This document shows positions 63,450 through 64,000 of a DNA stretch of 64,000 nucleotides, in pieces (position 1 is the stretch's first letter; each line of letters begins with the position of its first letter). The position numbers were made by a program, and so were the translations under genes. Source of the DNA: Dictyostelium firmibasis (lineage: Eukaryota; Evosea; Eumycetozoa; Dictyosteliales; Dictyosteliaceae); contig CM069765.1 of NCBI GenBank assembly GCA_036169595.1, forward strand, positions 1,662,501 to 1,726,500, in the 5' to 3' direction. The notes under the pieces were generated by a model. The model saw nothing but the letters and a program-made list of their open reading frames with translations. It ran no database searches and had not been told where the DNA came from.

Positions 63450-63592
63450 ATTTCGTGTTAAAATAGGTTTTTTTTTATTAAAATAGTACATGCGATAGTA
63501 ATATTTTAATAAAAAAAAATTTTATTTTTTTCATTAGAGAAGCACTTTTTTTTGTACTATTTTAATTAAAAAAACCTATTTTAACACGAAAT
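63450..63592. mobile_element. MITE-like element: 143 bp with about 39-bp terminal inverted repeats
   Basis: Left arm 63450-63489 begins ATTTCGTGTTAAAATAGG and ends TTAAAATAGTAC. Right arm 63554-63592 is its near-perfect reverse complement, beginning GTACTATTTTAATTAA and ending TAACACGAAAT. The arms differ only in the length of the central T/A run and a base or two. About 64 bases of unrelated A+T-rich DNA lie between. There is no coding capacity. This is the form of a non-autonomous DNA transposon (MITE) or a large hairpin. No clear target-site duplication was found at the ends. Confidence 0.6.
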
Positions 63593-63807
63593 AGAAAACC
63601 TAATTTTTTTTTTTATTTTTTTTTTTTATTTTTTATTTTTTTTTTTTTTTTAATTTATATTTTTTTATTTTTTTATTTTTTTTTATTTTTTTTAATATTT
63701 TCCCAAAAAACCACAAACACATACAGCAGCAAATAAAAAAATATAAAAAAAATACAAATAATTGCTAAGTATACATATAAAGTTTATATATATTACATTT
63801 TATATAA

Positions 63808-64000
63808 ATGAAACAAATAGGGGAGTTTGTTTTAGATAAAAGAATAGGTTGGGGTGCATTTGCGCAAGTGCATAAAGGATTTAGTTTGAGAACAAAAGAA
63901 ACCTTTGCTATAAAGGTTGTCGATGTTTGTAGATTAGCGGATAAGAATTCAAAATTAACAGAGAATTTAAACTATGAAATTAAAATTTTAAAAGAGTTAT
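63808..64000 (+). CDS. atg1: Atg1/ULK-type protein kinase, N-terminal part (cut by window edge)
   Basis: ATG at 63808 opens a frame that runs off the window after 64 codons. It shows the start of a kinase domain: IGEFVLDKRIGWGAFAQVHK (Gly loop GWGAFAQV), AIKVVDVCRL with the ATP-binding Lys, and the alpha-C helix LTENLNYEIKILKEL with its Glu. The wording around these motifs (DKRIGxGxFAxVxKG, then AIKVV) is that of Atg1/ULK kinases, which start autophagosome formation. That it is Dictyostelium atg1 itself is likely but rests on 64 residues. The catalytic loop lies outside. Confidence 0.75.
   Translation, partial: MKQIGEFVLDKRIGWGAFAQVHKGFSLRTKETFAIKVVDVCRLADKNSKLTENLNYEIKILKEL

Larger units (their letters stand above)
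61688..63807. other. 2.1 kb region without an intact gene
   Basis: Follows the three-RRM gene. 61800-61880 is pyrimidine-rich (CTCTCTCTCTTCTCTG), 61918-61950 poly-A. 62070-62500 and 62860-63120 have coding-like base composition and short open stretches (listed separately), 63357-63384 is poly-T and 63450-63592 is a MITE-like palindrome. The last 150 bases should contain the promoter of the kinase starting at 63808. Confidence 0.6.

Overview
The window is nuclear DNA of a dictyostelid amoeba, almost certainly Dictyostelium discoideum. The evidence is the extreme A+T content, long poly-A/poly-T runs between genes, intergenic (AAT)n tracts, proteins interrupted by long Asn, Gln, Ser/Asn and Thr runs, very short A+T-rich GT-AG introns, and recognisable Dictyostelium genes (tandem flavohemoglobins, psmC5, an Atg1-type kinase at the right edge). 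There is no prokaryotic, plasmid or CRISPR signature. Exon coordinates below were worked out by hand from splice signals and reading phase. In every multi-exon model except 656-1631 the phases close exactly; the first intron of the 46.1-47.1 kb gene is less certain.

Layout. 0-6.1 kb: the end of a TPR-like protein, a purine-rich coiled-coil gene that breaks across reading frames, a PfkB sugar kinase and a GTPBP1-type translational GTPase. 6.6-7 kb: a decayed GH24 (phage-type) lysozyme. 7.2-15.2 kb: an NAD kinase with a membrane anchor and a five-exon CMGC kinase with a huge Asn-rich tail. 17.4-21 kb: two tandem flavohemoglobins, one with an intron made almost entirely of AAT repeats. 21.5-33.6 kb: a SAP-motif protein, a GBA2-type glucosylceramidase, a Trm9-type tRNA methyltransferase, an Ima1/TMEM201-type nuclear membrane protein and an unrecognised 818-residue protein. 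33.6-34.7 kb: a compositionally foreign block with a tRNA-Cys gene, tRNA-like sequence, a possible retrotransposon fragment and direct repeats. 35-44.8 kb: a SET/MYND protein, acylaminoacyl peptidase, two tandem ACOT9-like thioesterases (one with an RRM-like domain) and proteasome ATPase Rpt6. 46-49.2 kb: ribosomal protein eL6 with a structured first intron, and a membrane-anchored cathepsin-B-like protease. 49.6-61.7 kb: ESS2, the divergent ribosome-biogenesis pair NOL10/KRI1, APC7 and a three-RRM protein. 61.9-64 kb: gene relics, a 143-bp MITE-like palindrome and the start of an Atg1/ULK kinase.

Most genes are independent housekeeping units. Groups that plausibly act together are the two flavohemoglobins (NO detoxification), the two acyl-CoA thioesterases, and NOL10 with KRI1, whose starts face each other across 311 bp.

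I saw no clearly new multi-gene system. The best candidates for something undescribed are the long hairpin in the eL6 intron, the MITE-like palindrome, the RRM-thioesterase fusion, the tRNA-Cys neighbourhood, and four CACGTG sites in two long intergenic gaps.
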